Below are positions 28,456 to 37,617 of a stretch of 64,000 bases of DNA, one piece after another. The notes beneath the pieces are model-generated. The model was not told the DNA's origin. It was given only the letters and a program-made list of their open reading frames with translations, and did not search any database. The stretch is taken from the NCBI GenBank assembly GCA_964467585.1, contig CAYXRF010000003.1:91166-155165 (forward strand), written 5' to 3'. Both the position numbers and the translations under genes were made by a program. Each line of letters starts with the position of its first letter. Position 1 is the first letter of the stretch. Source of the stretch: CALVLD01 sp964467585 (GTDB taxonomy: Bacteria > Bacillota > Clostridia > Christensenellales > CAG-138).

Positions 28456-31110
28456 TTAGCTCTGCTTGTACATCTGGATGAGCTCAATGTCATTCATCCA
28501 GCCCCACATTGTGGTGATCTCAGGAGTGAGAGAATCAATGATAACACGCTGCGGGCTTACGATGGTGCAGTTCTTTCTCTGGTAGGAGGGTACTTCAACC
28601 GCCCAATCAAGGATGATGTCGAGGCACTGCTTGTAGAGGGCCTTACGAACTTCCTGATTGTCGCTCTGACGTGCCTGGATTACAAGCTCGTCGAGCTCAG
28701 CGCTCTGAATGTGATAGTGGTTGGAATCGGAGCCGCCGAGGCCCGCGATGTTGCCGCTATAATAGACCTGATACATGTCGGGATCGGTTGCGCCGCCCCA
28801 TGCAGCAGTCCACATTTCCTGTGTGCCGGCGTCAAGAGCATCCCAGAGGACGTTGGAGTCGGTAAGGTCGTTTACGGTAAGTGTCATACCGATCGTTGCA
28901 AGAGCAGCGGAAGCGTTTGTGAGAACGTGATAGTTCGGGTGATCGCCTGTGCCATCGCCGGGAATCATTGCCTCGTACTCAACCTTTGCACTGCCGGGCA
29001 GCTGAGTGGCATCGATCATGCCATCTTCACCAAATACATAACCTGCGGCGGCGAAGAAGCCCTTCGCAGCCTCAAGAGCGGCCGCGTACTTCTCGTCAGC
29101 GGTCATGCCGTCTGTGTAGATGGGGTTACCGTCAACATCCCTGGAGAACGCAATCTCAAAGCCCTCATCAGCAGCCTGCGGGGAAGCCCAGCTGACTGTG
29201 GAGATCGGGTACTGGATAACGGAAGCAGCGTTTGCATAGTAAGAGTCGATAGCGGCGTCACGATAGACAGCGAGAACCGTTGCAAAGCCCTTGCGCAGAT
29301 TCTTGGAAGCCTCGGAACCCGGCTCGTCAACGAGCATGGTGTCAGCGTTCATGCCGACATAACCATAACCGTTGTTATCGACCTGGATTGTGTAGATAAC
29401 ATCGCCCTGCAGCTCACCGTTGGAGTTGTAAGAAGCGATTTCAGCGAACTTAGCAACTGAACCGGTAACGTCGGAAGCGGCGTCAATTGTGCCTGCCTGC
29501 ATAGCGGCGGGAACGTCGGTGGAGGACATCTCTTTGAACTGGATGTACTGGGTGATGGGCTCTCCACGATAGTAATACTCATTCGCCTCGAAGGATACAA
29601 CACGGTTGTCATAGGAAACGAACTTGTAAGCGCCTGCGCCAACGGGAACAGAGGTCTTGCTGTAAGCAATGCTCAGATCGCCGCGGGGGAAGCCGAACTG
29701 GTTGTCTTCGTAGTTGAACATAGCTTCGTCGCCATAATAATGGAGAGGAGCAATGGTAACGCCGAGGATGTGATAGATAGCGGTTGCGGTATAACCGTCA
29801 ACAGTTACCTCAACACAATAGTTGTTGATCTTCTTGATACCGGTGATGTTGGGAACGGTAACATCGCCCATTGCCACCTGACCATAAACGCTGATGTACT
29901 TTTCAACAGCGGTAGCAGTCATAGCAATACCGGAGTAGTCGCAGGTCTCAACAGCATAGTAAGCGTCGGGATCGTTGTTGTACTTAACCTTAACTTCTGC
30001 AAGGAAATCCTCGTAGGTCGGGTTAAATTCGGGATACTGGGTGTCAACATCGTTGAACATGAAGACGGTTGTCGTCTCAGGCTCTTCGCCCTCAGCGGGT
30101 TCGGGTGCGCCCTCAACAGGAACGTCAACGAAATCGCCGAAGCCCCATGCCCAGCAAGCGAACATGATAGCATAGGAATCGTTTGCCTTTACATCGGCAG
30201 AAGACATTGTACCATCAGCATTGAAGGGCATATAAGCGCCATAGCTGCCCCAATACTTATCGATGCAATAGCTTGAAAGGTTCTTGAGCTCAAGAATCCA
30301 AGCTTCATCCGCAAAGCCCCAGAACGCGTCGCACTCTTCCTGAGTGAAACCGTCTGCATCGGTTACGGTGTAGTTAGCGCCGGCAGCAAGGATAGCCTCA
30401 GCGATCGCCTTGTACTCGTCATAAACCTCTTTGGAGGTCTGTGTACGATACTCGTTCATGCCCTGGATAGCATAAGAATTCAGAGTTGTGGAGCCCTGAT
30501 AGTTTGTATCGAGGAGCAGATAATATGTGAAGATAACGTCGTCGATCGTGATGTCATTGCCATCGCTGAACTTCATGTCAGGGCGAATGATGGCAGTGTA
30601 CTTCGTGGTGTCTGTCGCCTCGTCATAGTCAACGGAGCAATCAGCGGGACCATAATAGAAGTACTCCTCGCCGTTGTAGGTGCGATACTCGCCCTCAATA
30701 CCATTGAGAACCAGAGCGCCTGAACGGTCAGTGCCGGTAAGACCAATCTGTGTCATGCCCGCAACGTCTACATCGTAGGATGTGTCGGCGAAGAAGGGGC
30801 TGAACTTGCCGGAGAAGGTGTTGTATGCAACAACGAGCGGCTGCTCGGGGTCGCAGTTGTCACCGGCGGTAGGGGTCTCAGGGGAATAGGGAACCTTGTC
30901 AGGATAAATTTCCTCGAAGGTGCGATAGTCGATTGCATCGGGATCCGGTGTTACGTCAACGGGATCTGTAACAACAGGTTCGTCGGTTGCATCGGGAGCC
31001 TTTGTCGGATCAGTGGTGGGCTCGGTGGGGCCTTTGCAGCCTGCAAGGATACCGAGGCACATTACCGTGCAAAGCGCGAGTGCCAAGAGAGCAATAAGTC
31101 TCTTTTTCAT
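28456..31110 (-). CDS. oppA: Oligopeptide-binding lipoprotein OppA, enlarged
   Basis: Extracellular solute-binding protein (SBP_bac_5) that captures peptides for the importer. The 884-residue chain has a lipoprotein signal ending in LAGC (Cys25), then a Pro/Thr/Asp-rich linker (about 27-60). The SBP core is recognisable at PLVVAYNTFSGKFSPF and MKFSDGNDITIDDVIFTY, and again from KKINNYCVEVTVDGY onwards. Between about residues 210 and 422 lies extra sequence absent from ordinary 500-600 residue homologues. AGGAGG and a strong promoter lie upstream. It is the first gene of the opp operon. Its enlargement matches that of OppC, which suggests that the extra parts interact. Confidence 0.93.
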   Translation of the reverse strand: MKKRLIALLALALCTVMCLGILAGCKGPTEPTTDPTKAPDATDEPVVTDPVDVTPDPDAIDYRTFEEIYPDKVPYSPETPTAGDNCDPEQPLVVAYNTFSGKFSPFFADTSYDVDVAGMTQIGLTGTDRSGALVLNGIEGEYRTYNGEEYFYYGPADCSVDYDEATDTTKYTAIIRPDMKFSDGNDITIDDVIFTYYLLLDTNYQGSTTLNSYAIQGMNEYRTQTSKEVYDEYKAIAEAILAAGANYTVTDADGFTQEECDAFWGFADEAWILELKNLSSYCIDKYWGSYGAYMPFNADGTMSSADVKANDSYAIMFACWAWGFGDFVDVPVEGAPEPAEGEEPETTTVFMFNDVDTQYPEFNPTYEDFLAEVKVKYNNDPDAYYAVETCDYSGIAMTATAVEKYISVYGQVAMGDVTVPNITGIKKINNYCVEVTVDGYTATAIYHILGVTIAPLHYYGDEAMFNYEDNQFGFPRGDLSIAYSKTSVPVGAGAYKFVSYDNRVVSFEANEYYYRGEPITQYIQFKEMSSTDVPAAMQAGTIDAASDVTGSVAKFAEIASYNSNGELQGDVIYTIQVDNNGYGYVGMNADTMLVDEPGSEASKNLRKGFATVLAVYRDAAIDSYYANAASVIQYPISTVSWASPQAADEGFEIAFSRDVDGNPIYTDGMTADEKYAAALEAAKGFFAAAGYVFGEDGMIDATQLPGSAKVEYEAMIPGDGTGDHPNYHVLTNASAALATIGMTLTVNDLTDSNVLWDALDAGTQEMWTAAWGGATDPDMYQVYYSGNIAGLGGSDSNHYHIQSAELDELVIQARQSDNQEVRKALYKQCLDIILDWAVEVPSYQRKNCTIVSPQRVIIDSLTPEITTMWGWMNDIELIQMYKQS

Positions 31111-31169
31111 GTTTTACCTCCTAAATATTTGACAGCACAGCTTACGCAAGCTATCATACTTGTGTTGAT

Positions 31170-31198
31170 ACTATAACAAAGTGCGGACGCATTGTCAA
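31170..31198 (-). promoter_or_regulatory. Sigma-A promoter of the opp operon
   Basis: On the minus strand TTGACA (31193-31198), 17 nt and TATAGT (31170-31175). The leader of about 55 nt contains a small hairpin (agctta-cgc-aagct type) before AGGAGG. Confidence 0.88.
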
Positions 31199-31267
31199 TA
31201 CATTAACTAAAATATTTTAAGTAATTGTGACAATGGCACACATTTGCCGCAATAATGCGGCGAATCT

Positions 31268-31867
31268 TCACCGCACAGCCTTCGGCGCGTCGGACTTGGT
31301 GCATTCGTACCTGTCGAACACGCGGATGAAAAACCAGCATATCAGTGCGATAACGGCCTCTATTACAAGGATTATCACAGCGTTGACAGTCGTTTGACTT
31401 TCATTCCCAAGCACCACAGACGCCAGCTGCCCGAAAAACGAGGCGCCGGCGACAGCAACTCCGACAATCAGCCAAACACGCAGCTTTGGTACGAGATCCT
31501 CGTACTGAAAACGTTCCATATCTCGCGGGGACACCATAAGCATTATCACTTTGCTTGCGACGAGGAATGACGGCAGCAGTTGACATATATAAGGAAGAAT
31601 CACATATATCTGCGCCTGCGTATCGCCATTAACGCCACCCATCGACGCCGACGGAAAAACGCAAATGCCAACGAAGATCAACGCCAGCCACGCGACTGTC
31701 AGCGCGGAGAAAATGATCATAAGCCCTTTGAACGCGTTGTCCGTCATGTTGAAGCGATAGTGCTTTCCGCAGTATACCGCCTTTTGTCGAGTGCCCTTAC
31801 CATTCTTTTTGGGAATCTCGACAAGCTTGTAGTCGTTAACGTATTTTCTTGGCCGTCCAATGCTCAT
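31268..31867 (-). CDS. Four-helix membrane protein of unknown function
   Basis: Unrecognised protein of 199 residues (from ATG 31867, AAAGGG upstream). It has a basic N-terminal part (GRPRKYVNDYK, KKNGKGTRQK) and four predicted membrane helices at about 49-70, 82-105, 127-150 and 157-178. The start is not settled: a GTG at 31990, in frame, has a perfect AAGGAGGTG 5 nt upstream and would add 41 residues. It stands alone behind the opp promoter region. Confidence 0.65.
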   Translation of the reverse strand: MSIGRPRKYVNDYKLVEIPKKNGKGTRQKAVYCGKHYRFNMTDNAFKGLMIIFSALTVAWLALIFVGICVFPSASMGGVNGDTQAQIYVILPYICQLLPSFLVASKVIMLMVSPRDMERFQYEDLVPKLRVWLIVGVAVAGASFFGQLASVVLGNESQTTVNAVIILVIEAVIALICWFFIRVFDRYECTKSDAPKAVR

Positions 31868-32202
31868 AAGCTGCCCTTTCAAGTGGAATCGGCACGCCTT
31901 GCTTCGATTAAATATTTGCGTGCCTCCAACCCGCCTTGCGGCGGAGAAACCAGTTGATTGCCCGCGAACAAACGCGAAGCACCGCAACACCTCCTTAAAG
32001 TCAAAGTGTTTATTGTAAAGTAACAAAAGCCTGAAAAGGGTACACTGAACCCTTGGTATATATAAAACGAATTGGACGGCGAAAAGGTTACATTATGTTA
32101 AGAAATATTTGTCGTAACCTGCCCGCGCCCAATGCGTTTTTGTCACCTTTTAACGATTTTTCGTGTGTTGCGCCTTGACGTTGACAGCTAACCCGCAAAG
32201 GC
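31868..32202 (-). other. 335-nt stretch without certain gene; possible N-terminal extension or leader
   Basis: It contains AAGGAGGTG at about 31995-32003 and GTG at 31990, in frame with the membrane protein downstream. A TACAAT -10-like hexamer lies at 32012-32017 with a poor -35. The rest (32020-32202) shows no gene, repeat or terminator that I can support. Confidence 0.4.
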
Positions 32203-32736
32203 TTAATCCGACCCGTGCGCAAGACGATCTAACACAACGGAATAGGTGTCGTCCGCCGTCATCGCCCATCTGCGCATTATATCATACGCTGCCGAGTAAT
32301 CAGGCATTCGAATACGCATCTCAAAAATAGGCTCTCCGCGCTCTAAAATTGCAAGCACCGCCATGCATCCGCCACCCGGAAGCGGCTGCGCGTCCGCAAC
32401 GATATAATTGCTGCGCCTGTACTCATCGCGCTTTTCATCCGCAAATGCAGTTATCGCATCGCGCAGTGACTTTGGCAGCTCTTTATCAAACATATCGCAC
32501 GCCTTGACGCCCTTTGCCGTTAAAAATAGCATCTGCATATTTCGCACCGGAACCGAGGCGATGAACCCCTCCTCCTCCAGCGCGGCATATTGCGCGCCCA
32601 TTTCAAAGAAGCCGGGGCCGTTTGTGTAGCATAGCGCCGTATACAGCTGCTCTTGAGTTACGGATGTGCGAAACGCACGAATCACATACATTATAATGAG
32701 CTTTGTGCGGTCGTCTCCGCCTGAAAAGAACGCCAT
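32203..32736 (-). CDS. DUF4364 family protein
   Basis: A 177-residue protein that resembles the clostridial DUF4364 family by the pattern RTKLIIMYVIRAF, EQLYTALCYTNGPGFFEM and ALEEEGFI: an N-terminal winged-helix-like part followed by a small C-terminal domain (about 110-177). Function is unknown; the N-terminal part suggests nucleic-acid binding. I chose the ATG at 32736 because AAGGAGG stands upstream; the ATG at 32760 overlaps that ribosome site. It follows comB by 94 nt, probably in the same transcript. Confidence 0.75.
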   Translation of the reverse strand: MAFFSGGDDRTKLIIMYVIRAFRTSVTQEQLYTALCYTNGPGFFEMGAQYAALEEEGFIASVPVRNMQMLFLTAKGVKACDMFDKELPKSLRDAITAFADEKRDEYRRSNYIVADAQPLPGGGCMAVLAILERGEPIFEMRIRMPDYSAAYDIMRRWAMTADDTYSVVLDRLAHGSD

Positions 32737-32830
32737 AGCTGCCCCCCTCCTTTGCGTCATAATTTGGCGGACAGGTTTGCCGCCCGTGTTTTTTGCCCGA
32801 GGGCTATAACCCCCCCTGCCGCTTGTGCCG

Positions 32831-33550
32831 TCAATCGTCCTTGCAAATTATGCCGTCCCGATATACGGGAACCGTGTCTGTCGTGTCGGGCGTGAGGCAA
32901 AAGCGCACATCCTCCTCAAAGCCAAGGCGCACAAGACGCGAATAATGGAATGTTTTTGAGAGATCGAACGTGCCGCCGCTCCAGTCGCAAAACAGCTTTT
33001 CGCACAGCATTGAAATATCGGTAAGCTCGATAAGATCCGCAAACTGACGGATAGCCGCGATTATCGCGCCCGCCGTGGTGAGATCATCTGCGGATGGTTG
33101 ACCATCCGTGCCTGCGCACACTATCAATATATCGTTCATCTGCGCTGCCGCCAGCTTTGCCACAGCGGTGCGATTGATCATTGCCCCCAAAAACACGGTA
33201 TCCGCGCTGCGCACGCTGTGTATGGCGCCCGTGCCGTTGGTTGTGCTGATTATCACGGTTTTGTTCCTTACGGCACGCCCGAGATATTCCGACGGCGAAT
33301 TTCCAAGGTCGAAGCCGCTAATCTTCACGCCGCCGCGCTCACCGCCAAGCACGCACTCACGCGCACCCAGCCTGCCCGCCAGCGCAACAGCATCGCCCGC
33401 GTCCAACGCCGGCACCACCTTAACCGCACCACCGTTCAGCGCGGAAATAATCGCGGAGGTCGCCCTAAGCACGTCGATTACTATCACCGTCGTGTTGTAA
33501 AGCTGATTGTCGGTCTGTCTGCCATAGCAGGGAATAACATCGATTTTCAT
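32831..33550 (-). CDS. comB: 2-phosphosulfolactate phosphatase family protein
   Basis: Member of the ComB family, which in methanogens dephosphorylates 2-phosphosulfolactate in coenzyme M synthesis. The 239-residue chain shows the family motifs TVIVIDVLRATSAI (about 20-33), GERGGVKISGFDLGNSPSEY and TTNGTGAI. Bacterial homologues are widespread where no coenzyme M is made, so the actual substrate here is open. The start at 33550 (MKIDVIPC) has GGGGCGG upstream. It is expressed from the promoter at 33580-33608. Confidence 0.88.
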   Translation of the reverse strand: MKIDVIPCYGRQTDNQLYNTTVIVIDVLRATSAIISALNGGAVKVVPALDAGDAVALAGRLGARECVLGGERGGVKISGFDLGNSPSEYLGRAVRNKTVIISTTNGTGAIHSVRSADTVFLGAMINRTAVAKLAAAQMNDILIVCAGTDGQPSADDLTTAGAIIAAIRQFADLIELTDISMLCEKLFCDWSGGTFDLSKTFHYSRLVRLGFEEDVRFCLTPDTTDTVPVYRDGIICKDD

Positions 33551-33579
33551 AATACCGCCCCGGTAAATAGAATGGATAG

Positions 33580-33608
33580 ATTTTACCACATAACCATACA
33601 AATTGCAA
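33580..33608 (-). promoter_or_regulatory. Promoter of comB
   Basis: On the minus strand TTGCAA (33603-33608), 17 nt and TAAAAT (33580-33585). The leader is about 20-25 nt. Confidence 0.7.
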
Positions 33609-33709
33609 CACACGCTATATTACGTCTAATTATTCAATATGCTTTGCAATTGGCTTTATGCCTGTGCGCCGACCGCGCCGCTGCAATGGCTTTTTATCAA
33701 TAGGCATTG

Positions 33710-33744
33710 GCAAAAAACAAACGGGCGCCGAAAATCGACGCCCG
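33710..33744 (-). terminator. Terminator behind the TM2 protein gene
   Basis: cgggcg/cgcccg stem extended by cc-ga pairing, followed on the minus strand by TTTGTTTTTT (33710-33721). Confidence 0.85.
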
Positions 33745-33770
33745 AAAAGCTGACAGTTGTTTGAAGCGAA

Positions 33771-34211
33771 TTACTCGCCCTTGATTTCAAGCCCGTTGCT
33801 GTCTTTGAAGGTTTTGCAGCAAATCATTATGAGATCCACAAGCGTGCCTACGCCGAAGCAACCTACCGTGAGCAGCCAGAGAATGCCGGTGCCAATTTTG
33901 CCGACATAGAATCTGTGTATGCCGAGCCATCCGAGGAATATGCAGAGTATGAGGGTTGTCGTCCAGCTTTTGGGCGACGTCTGCTGCACGGGCGCATACT
34001 GCTGATCATACGGCTGCTGATACTGCTGCTGACCGTATGGCTGCTGATACTGCTGCTGACCGTATGGCTGTTGATACTGCTGCTGACCGTTGGGCTGCTG
34101 ATACTGCTGACCATAGGGCTGCTGCTGATACTGCTGCTGACCATAGGGCTGCTGATACTGATTGTTGGGCTGCTGATATTGCTGTCCGTCAGGCTGTTGA
34201 TTATTTTCCAT
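33771..34211 (-). CDS. TM2-domain membrane protein with Q/Y/P-rich repeat
   Basis: A 146-residue protein. Residues 1-75 are low complexity and made of near-exact PYGQQQYQQ units. From about 80 to 135 is a TM2 domain: two helices (LILCIFLGWLGIHRFYVG and ILWLLTVGCFGVGTLVDLI) joined by the short turn with the conserved Gly, His-Arg-Phe-Tyr and Gly. The repeat is cytoplasmic by analogy with other TM2 proteins, and its function is unknown. It has its own promoter and terminator. The repeats at DNA level are 27 bp long and could change in number. Confidence 0.88.
   Translation of the reverse strand: MENNQQPDGQQYQQPNNQYQQPYGQQQYQQQPYGQQYQQPNGQQQYQQPYGQQQYQQPYGQQQYQQPYDQQYAPVQQTSPKSWTTTLILCIFLGWLGIHRFYVGKIGTGILWLLTVGCFGVGTLVDLIMICCKTFKDSNGLEIKGE
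34009..34171. repeat. Tandem 27-bp coding repeats (PYGQQQYQQ)
   Basis: On the plus strand the unit reads about tatggctgctgatactgctg plus ctgaccg. Three nearly identical copies stand at about 34010-34090, with degenerate copies to 34171. Confidence 0.8.
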
Positions 34212-34279
34212 AATATATAACCTCCAACAAAATATTTGCGCCGCCCGACGGGATTGCCGCAGGCGGATCAGTCAAGCAC

Positions 34280-34308
34280 AGATTAGCACATTTTTCAGTG
34301 TGTGTCAA
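34280..34308 (-). promoter_or_regulatory. Sigma-A promoter of the TM2 protein gene
   Basis: On the minus strand TTGACA (34303-34308), 17 nt and TAATCT (34280-34285). Confidence 0.75.
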
Positions 34309-34438
34309 TTATTTTTTTGCATAGTCCGTGCCAATTTGCCGATGTAAACCACAGGCAATCAACATTGGGAAGGCGCGGAGGGATTTTTTGCACAGGAGGC
34401 GGCTCCCCCCTTTGGTTTGAGTCCGTTCAGCTCTTTTG

Positions 34439-35536
34439 TCACCTGATTGAAAAGCTGTAATTGAGCAGCAGCGCACTGTAAAGAAAAAGCACGTCGGCGT
34501 CGGTTGACTCAATATAATAGCCGAGAGCAATCGGGTTGATATAGCGCAAATCAACCACGGTTATCTTTGAATAGCATTCGCTGAGAAGCGGAATTACACT
34601 GCTGCCGTACGAGTCTCTGAACACAACCAGCTCCCCTCCGTTGGGGTTGGCGGGATTTTCAATCGTCATAAACGCTGCGGAGCCTGAAAGAAAAAACTCA
34701 TACGGGTCTTTGCCCTCAAGCTTTTCAAAATCGTAAAGTCCGCCCGAGACTTCCGTTTCAAGATTCCATGTTGTACAGCTTTTAAGAACGTCGTTCGTGA
34801 GATAGTACATCGGCTCCGAGGGCATAGGCAGGGCAAGCTGCCCGTAATACGCTCCGTAAAAATCGGACGCGGCGGTGAGCTTTTCAAATTCTCCCGAAAA
34901 ATTTTGCCCCACGCCCATGGCGTCGGCAAGCGTTTGAGCGGCGTTTACAAACGCATCCTGTTTGCAATGCGGGTCGGTGACGTAAAAGCTTTCCGCATTT
35001 AATGCGCTTGTGAGGTCGATATACTGCGCCATTGGCAGTCCTTCGCGCATCATGCTGATAAGCTGTTGATAATCCATTGCCGGATAGCCGTTCTTGTCCG
35101 CTATGTAATAGCCCTTGTCCGGCACTATTGAAAGGTATACCCTTGAATCCGTATCCGCAAAATACAAATTGAACACGTTCAAAAGACGTGATATGGCGTA
35201 TTCGACCGAGCTTTCATTCACGGGATAGTCAAGCTTTGCAATCTGACCCTGCGCGATGTACAGCCCGTTGTTCTCATTTTGACGCAAAACATCCAGCACG
35301 ACTATGCTTTTTAGTGAGCGGAATGCGTCGCGCATGGGGAACTGATCCTGAGTGTAGGTTTCAAACCCACTCATAAAGGTGCCGTTCAGCAGCGACTCGG
35401 ATGTTATTTCCGGCGCCTGCGCAAGATTGCGTCTTTCGGTATCGGAGGATTTTTTGTCCGGAAGAAACGTCAACAGCGCAACGGCCGCCCAGACCCCAAC
35501 GACAATCACAAGACTTATAATGGTACTTTTCTTCAT
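34439..35536 (-). CDS. DHHW/AlgJ-AlgX-like surface polymer O-acetylation protein
   Basis: Extracytoplasmic partner of the MBOAT protein, expected to place acetyl groups on a cell-surface polymer. The 365-residue chain has an N-terminal membrane anchor (about 4-24) and then an SGNH-like domain. YVTDPHCKQDAF corresponds to the DHHW signature; the catalytic pair Asp-x-His is kept although the second position is Pro and the Trp is Cys. The Ser lies in VFRDSYGSS. The ATG at 35536 has AGGTG at 6 nt; the ATG at 35551 overlaps the MBOAT stop. It is the third gene of a three-gene operon. Confidence 0.85.
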   Translation of the reverse strand: MKKSTIISLVIVVGVWAAVALLTFLPDKKSSDTERRNLAQAPEITSESLLNGTFMSGFETYTQDQFPMRDAFRSLKSIVVLDVLRQNENNGLYIAQGQIAKLDYPVNESSVEYAISRLLNVFNLYFADTDSRVYLSIVPDKGYYIADKNGYPAMDYQQLISMMREGLPMAQYIDLTSALNAESFYVTDPHCKQDAFVNAAQTLADAMGVGQNFSGEFEKLTAASDFYGAYYGQLALPMPSEPMYYLTNDVLKSCTTWNLETEVSGGLYDFEKLEGKDPYEFFLSGSAAFMTIENPANPNGGELVVFRDSYGSSVIPLLSECYSKITVVDLRYINPIALGYYIESTDADVLFLYSALLLNYSFSIR

Positions 35537-35550
35537 ATTAATCACCTGCA

Positions 35551-36960
35551 TCAGAAGCGGAAGTAGAGGAATGGGTTGAATGACCCGTCAACCAGATACG
35601 CTGTGCAAACAAGCAGCAGCGCCACAAGCGCCACAGGCTCGGCAACGCGGATGATTGTATCCCCCACGCGCTTTTCACGGATTTTTTCAACAACACGTTT
35701 TACAAGCGGAGTGCAGCCTATTCCCGCGATTAAAAGCGGCACGGCGTACCCACGCAGCTCGTAAAGTGCAATGGAGCTTGCAAACGGTATCCCGCCCGCG
35801 CCGAACATCCCGCCAATCTGAGCGAACGCCTCTGACATACTGCTTGCGTTGAATATCACAAAGCTGAACAGTATAAGCGGAATCACATAGAAGCGTGACA
35901 GGCCCGCGGGCGCCCGCTTGAGCCATTTGCCTATGAGGAATTTTTCTATCAGCAGAAGCACGGCAAAAAACAATCCCCACACTACAAAATTCCACGCGGC
36001 GCCATGCCAAAGCCCCGTAAGCGCCCAGACAATAACAATATTTCGAAGCTGCTTAATAAGGGACGTGCGGTTGCCGCCCAACGGAATGTATATGTAGTCG
36101 CGGAACCATGAACCAAGCGTGATATGCCAACGCCTCCAAAACTCCGTAATGCTTTTTGATATGAAGGGATAGTTGAAGTTTTCGGGGAATTTGATCCCGA
36201 ATATTCCGCCTAAGCCTATCGCCATATCGCTGTATCCCGAGAAGTCGAAGTATATCTGAAGGGAGAACGCCACGGCGTATATCCACCATGTTAAAACAGA
36301 GCCGTCACCCTGCTCAAGGCAGGCGGAGGTGAGTGCGCCGAGAGTGTTTGCGATTATGACCTTTTTGCCAAGACCTATTATAAAGCGTCTTACGCCGCGA
36401 TACGCGCCCTCGGCGGTTGTCGTCCTGTTCTGAAGCTCCTTTTCAATATCGGTATATCGCACTATCGGGCCCGCGATAAGCTGCGGGAACAGCGCGACAT
36501 ACGTCGCCAGCGAAACAATGTTTTTCTGCGGAGCGGCGTCTCCGCGATAGACGTCGATATTGTAGCTTAACATCTGGAATGTGTAGAAGCTTATGCCAAT
36601 CGGCAGGGCAATGTTCAAAAGCGTTACCGAAAGCCCCGTTACGGAGCTGAACGCAGAGATAAAAAAGTCAACATACTTAAAGTAAAGAAGCAGTCCCACG
36701 CTGAACACGCAGGAGACGGTAAGCCAAAGCTTTGCCCGCTTGCTGCCCTTTTCACGCGCACGGCCTATGGCAAGACCCATGCAATAGCACATAAGTATGG
36801 AAGCCGCCATAAGCAGCACATATTTTGGCTCGCCCCACGCGTAAAAAACAAGGCTCATAACAAGAAGCACAGCGTTCTTGAGCTTTTTGGGCGCGATAAA
36901 ATACAGTACTATCGTTATCGGCAAAAAATAGTATAGGAACGGAATGCCTGAAAAAAGCAT
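35551..36960 (-). CDS. MBOAT family O-acyltransferase (AlgI/DltB-like)
   Basis: Polytopic membrane enzyme that hands an acyl group across the membrane for O-acetylation of a surface polymer. The 469-residue chain, of about 11-12 helices, shows YFDFSGYSDMAIGLG, FWRRWHITLGSWFRDYIYIPLGG and the invariant His in GLWHGAAWNF, all diagnostic for AlgI-type MBOATs. The start at 36960 has GGAGG close upstream. The DUF4358 lipoprotein lies upstream and the DHHW protein downstream in one operon. The polymer (teichoic acid, peptidoglycan or exopolysaccharide) is not told by the sequence. Confidence 0.93.
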   Translation of the reverse strand: MLFSGIPFLYYFLPITIVLYFIAPKKLKNAVLLVMSLVFYAWGEPKYVLLMAASILMCYCMGLAIGRAREKGSKRAKLWLTVSCVFSVGLLLYFKYVDFFISAFSSVTGLSVTLLNIALPIGISFYTFQMLSYNIDVYRGDAAPQKNIVSLATYVALFPQLIAGPIVRYTDIEKELQNRTTTAEGAYRGVRRFIIGLGKKVIIANTLGALTSACLEQGDGSVLTWWIYAVAFSLQIYFDFSGYSDMAIGLGGIFGIKFPENFNYPFISKSITEFWRRWHITLGSWFRDYIYIPLGGNRTSLIKQLRNIVIVWALTGLWHGAAWNFVVWGLFFAVLLLIEKFLIGKWLKRAPAGLSRFYVIPLILFSFVIFNASSMSEAFAQIGGMFGAGGIPFASSIALYELRGYAVPLLIAGIGCTPLVKRVVEKIREKRVGDTIIRVAEPVALVALLLVCTAYLVDGSFNPFLYFRF

Positions 36961-37050
36961 ATTTCCTCCAAAAGCTTTACGCGATCGCCGCAATCAGCTG
37001 ACGGCGACCGCATAAAAGCCATATATGTTTTTTTGTTTTTGACGGATGAG

Positions 37051-37617
37051 TTACTTAAGAACTACTGTAAGCTCCGCGCCGCATACCTGACGGAATGCTT
37101 CGACGATTTCATCAGACGTTGCACTTTCCGCAAGCTGTGAATCGATCATTATAAGCATTACTACATCACCGTAACCGACGACCTGCATATCGTCTGCGGT
37201 TACGCAAATCCATTTGGACTGGTTAATGCCGTTTTTCATGCTCTGCGCAACGGTTTGAAGGTTGGCGCCGTCCTTTACGCGCACCAGCACCATCGAATAT
37301 GCCTGAGAGCCTATCATTGCCTCTGAATATGACGCCTCGGTTATAAGCTCCGCACTGTCAAGCCCTGTGTAATATTTGAGCGTGTCGGCGTTGGCAATGT
37401 CAACATCCTGTGTCATGAGGGCAAGCCCTGTGTTTTTGATTGCGTAAATTTTGTCGATAATCTCGGGCAAAGTCCCCTCCAGCTTTACCTCGGTTACGGG
37501 TTGCTCGGTTGCGTTTGCACCGCCGTTGTTCGCTTCGCCATTGTTTTTGGCGGAGCAGGCGCAAAGCATGCACGCAAGCAGCATAACGGCAACGATTGAT
37601 ACTAAAGTCTTTTTCAT
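37051..37617 (-). CDS. DUF4358-type lipoprotein
   Basis: A 188-residue secreted lipoprotein with signal peptide and lipobox LCAC (Cys21). After a short Asn/Gly-rich linker, the folded part begins at about 50 (LEGTLPEIIDKIYA). The pattern IDKIY, DADTLKYYTGL-like segment and EASYSEAMIGSQAYSMVLVRV matches what I know of DUF4358. Proteins of this kind commonly accompany MBOAT/DHHW pairs, as here. A promoter stands about 200 nt upstream, and GAAAGGAG precedes the start. Confidence 0.82.
   Translation of the reverse strand: MKKTLVSIVAVMLLACMLCACSAKNNGEANNGGANATEQPVTEVKLEGTLPEIIDKIYAIKNTGLALMTQDVDIANADTLKYYTGLDSAELITEASYSEAMIGSQAYSMVLVRVKDGANLQTVAQSMKNGINQSKWICVTADDMQVVGYGDVVMLIMIDSQLAESATSDEIVEAFRQVCGAELTVVLK

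Noticed and set aside
33915..34220. Leu/Ile-rich membrane-like frame on the plus strand
   Set aside because: It is the complement of the Q-rich TM2 repeat; the hydrophobic look follows from CAG/CTG codons.
34439..35536. Loss of catalysis in the DHHW-like protein because the motif reads DPHC
   Set aside because: In AlgX/AlgJ-type enzymes the essential pair is Asp-x-His, which is kept, and the Ser in RDSYG is also present.
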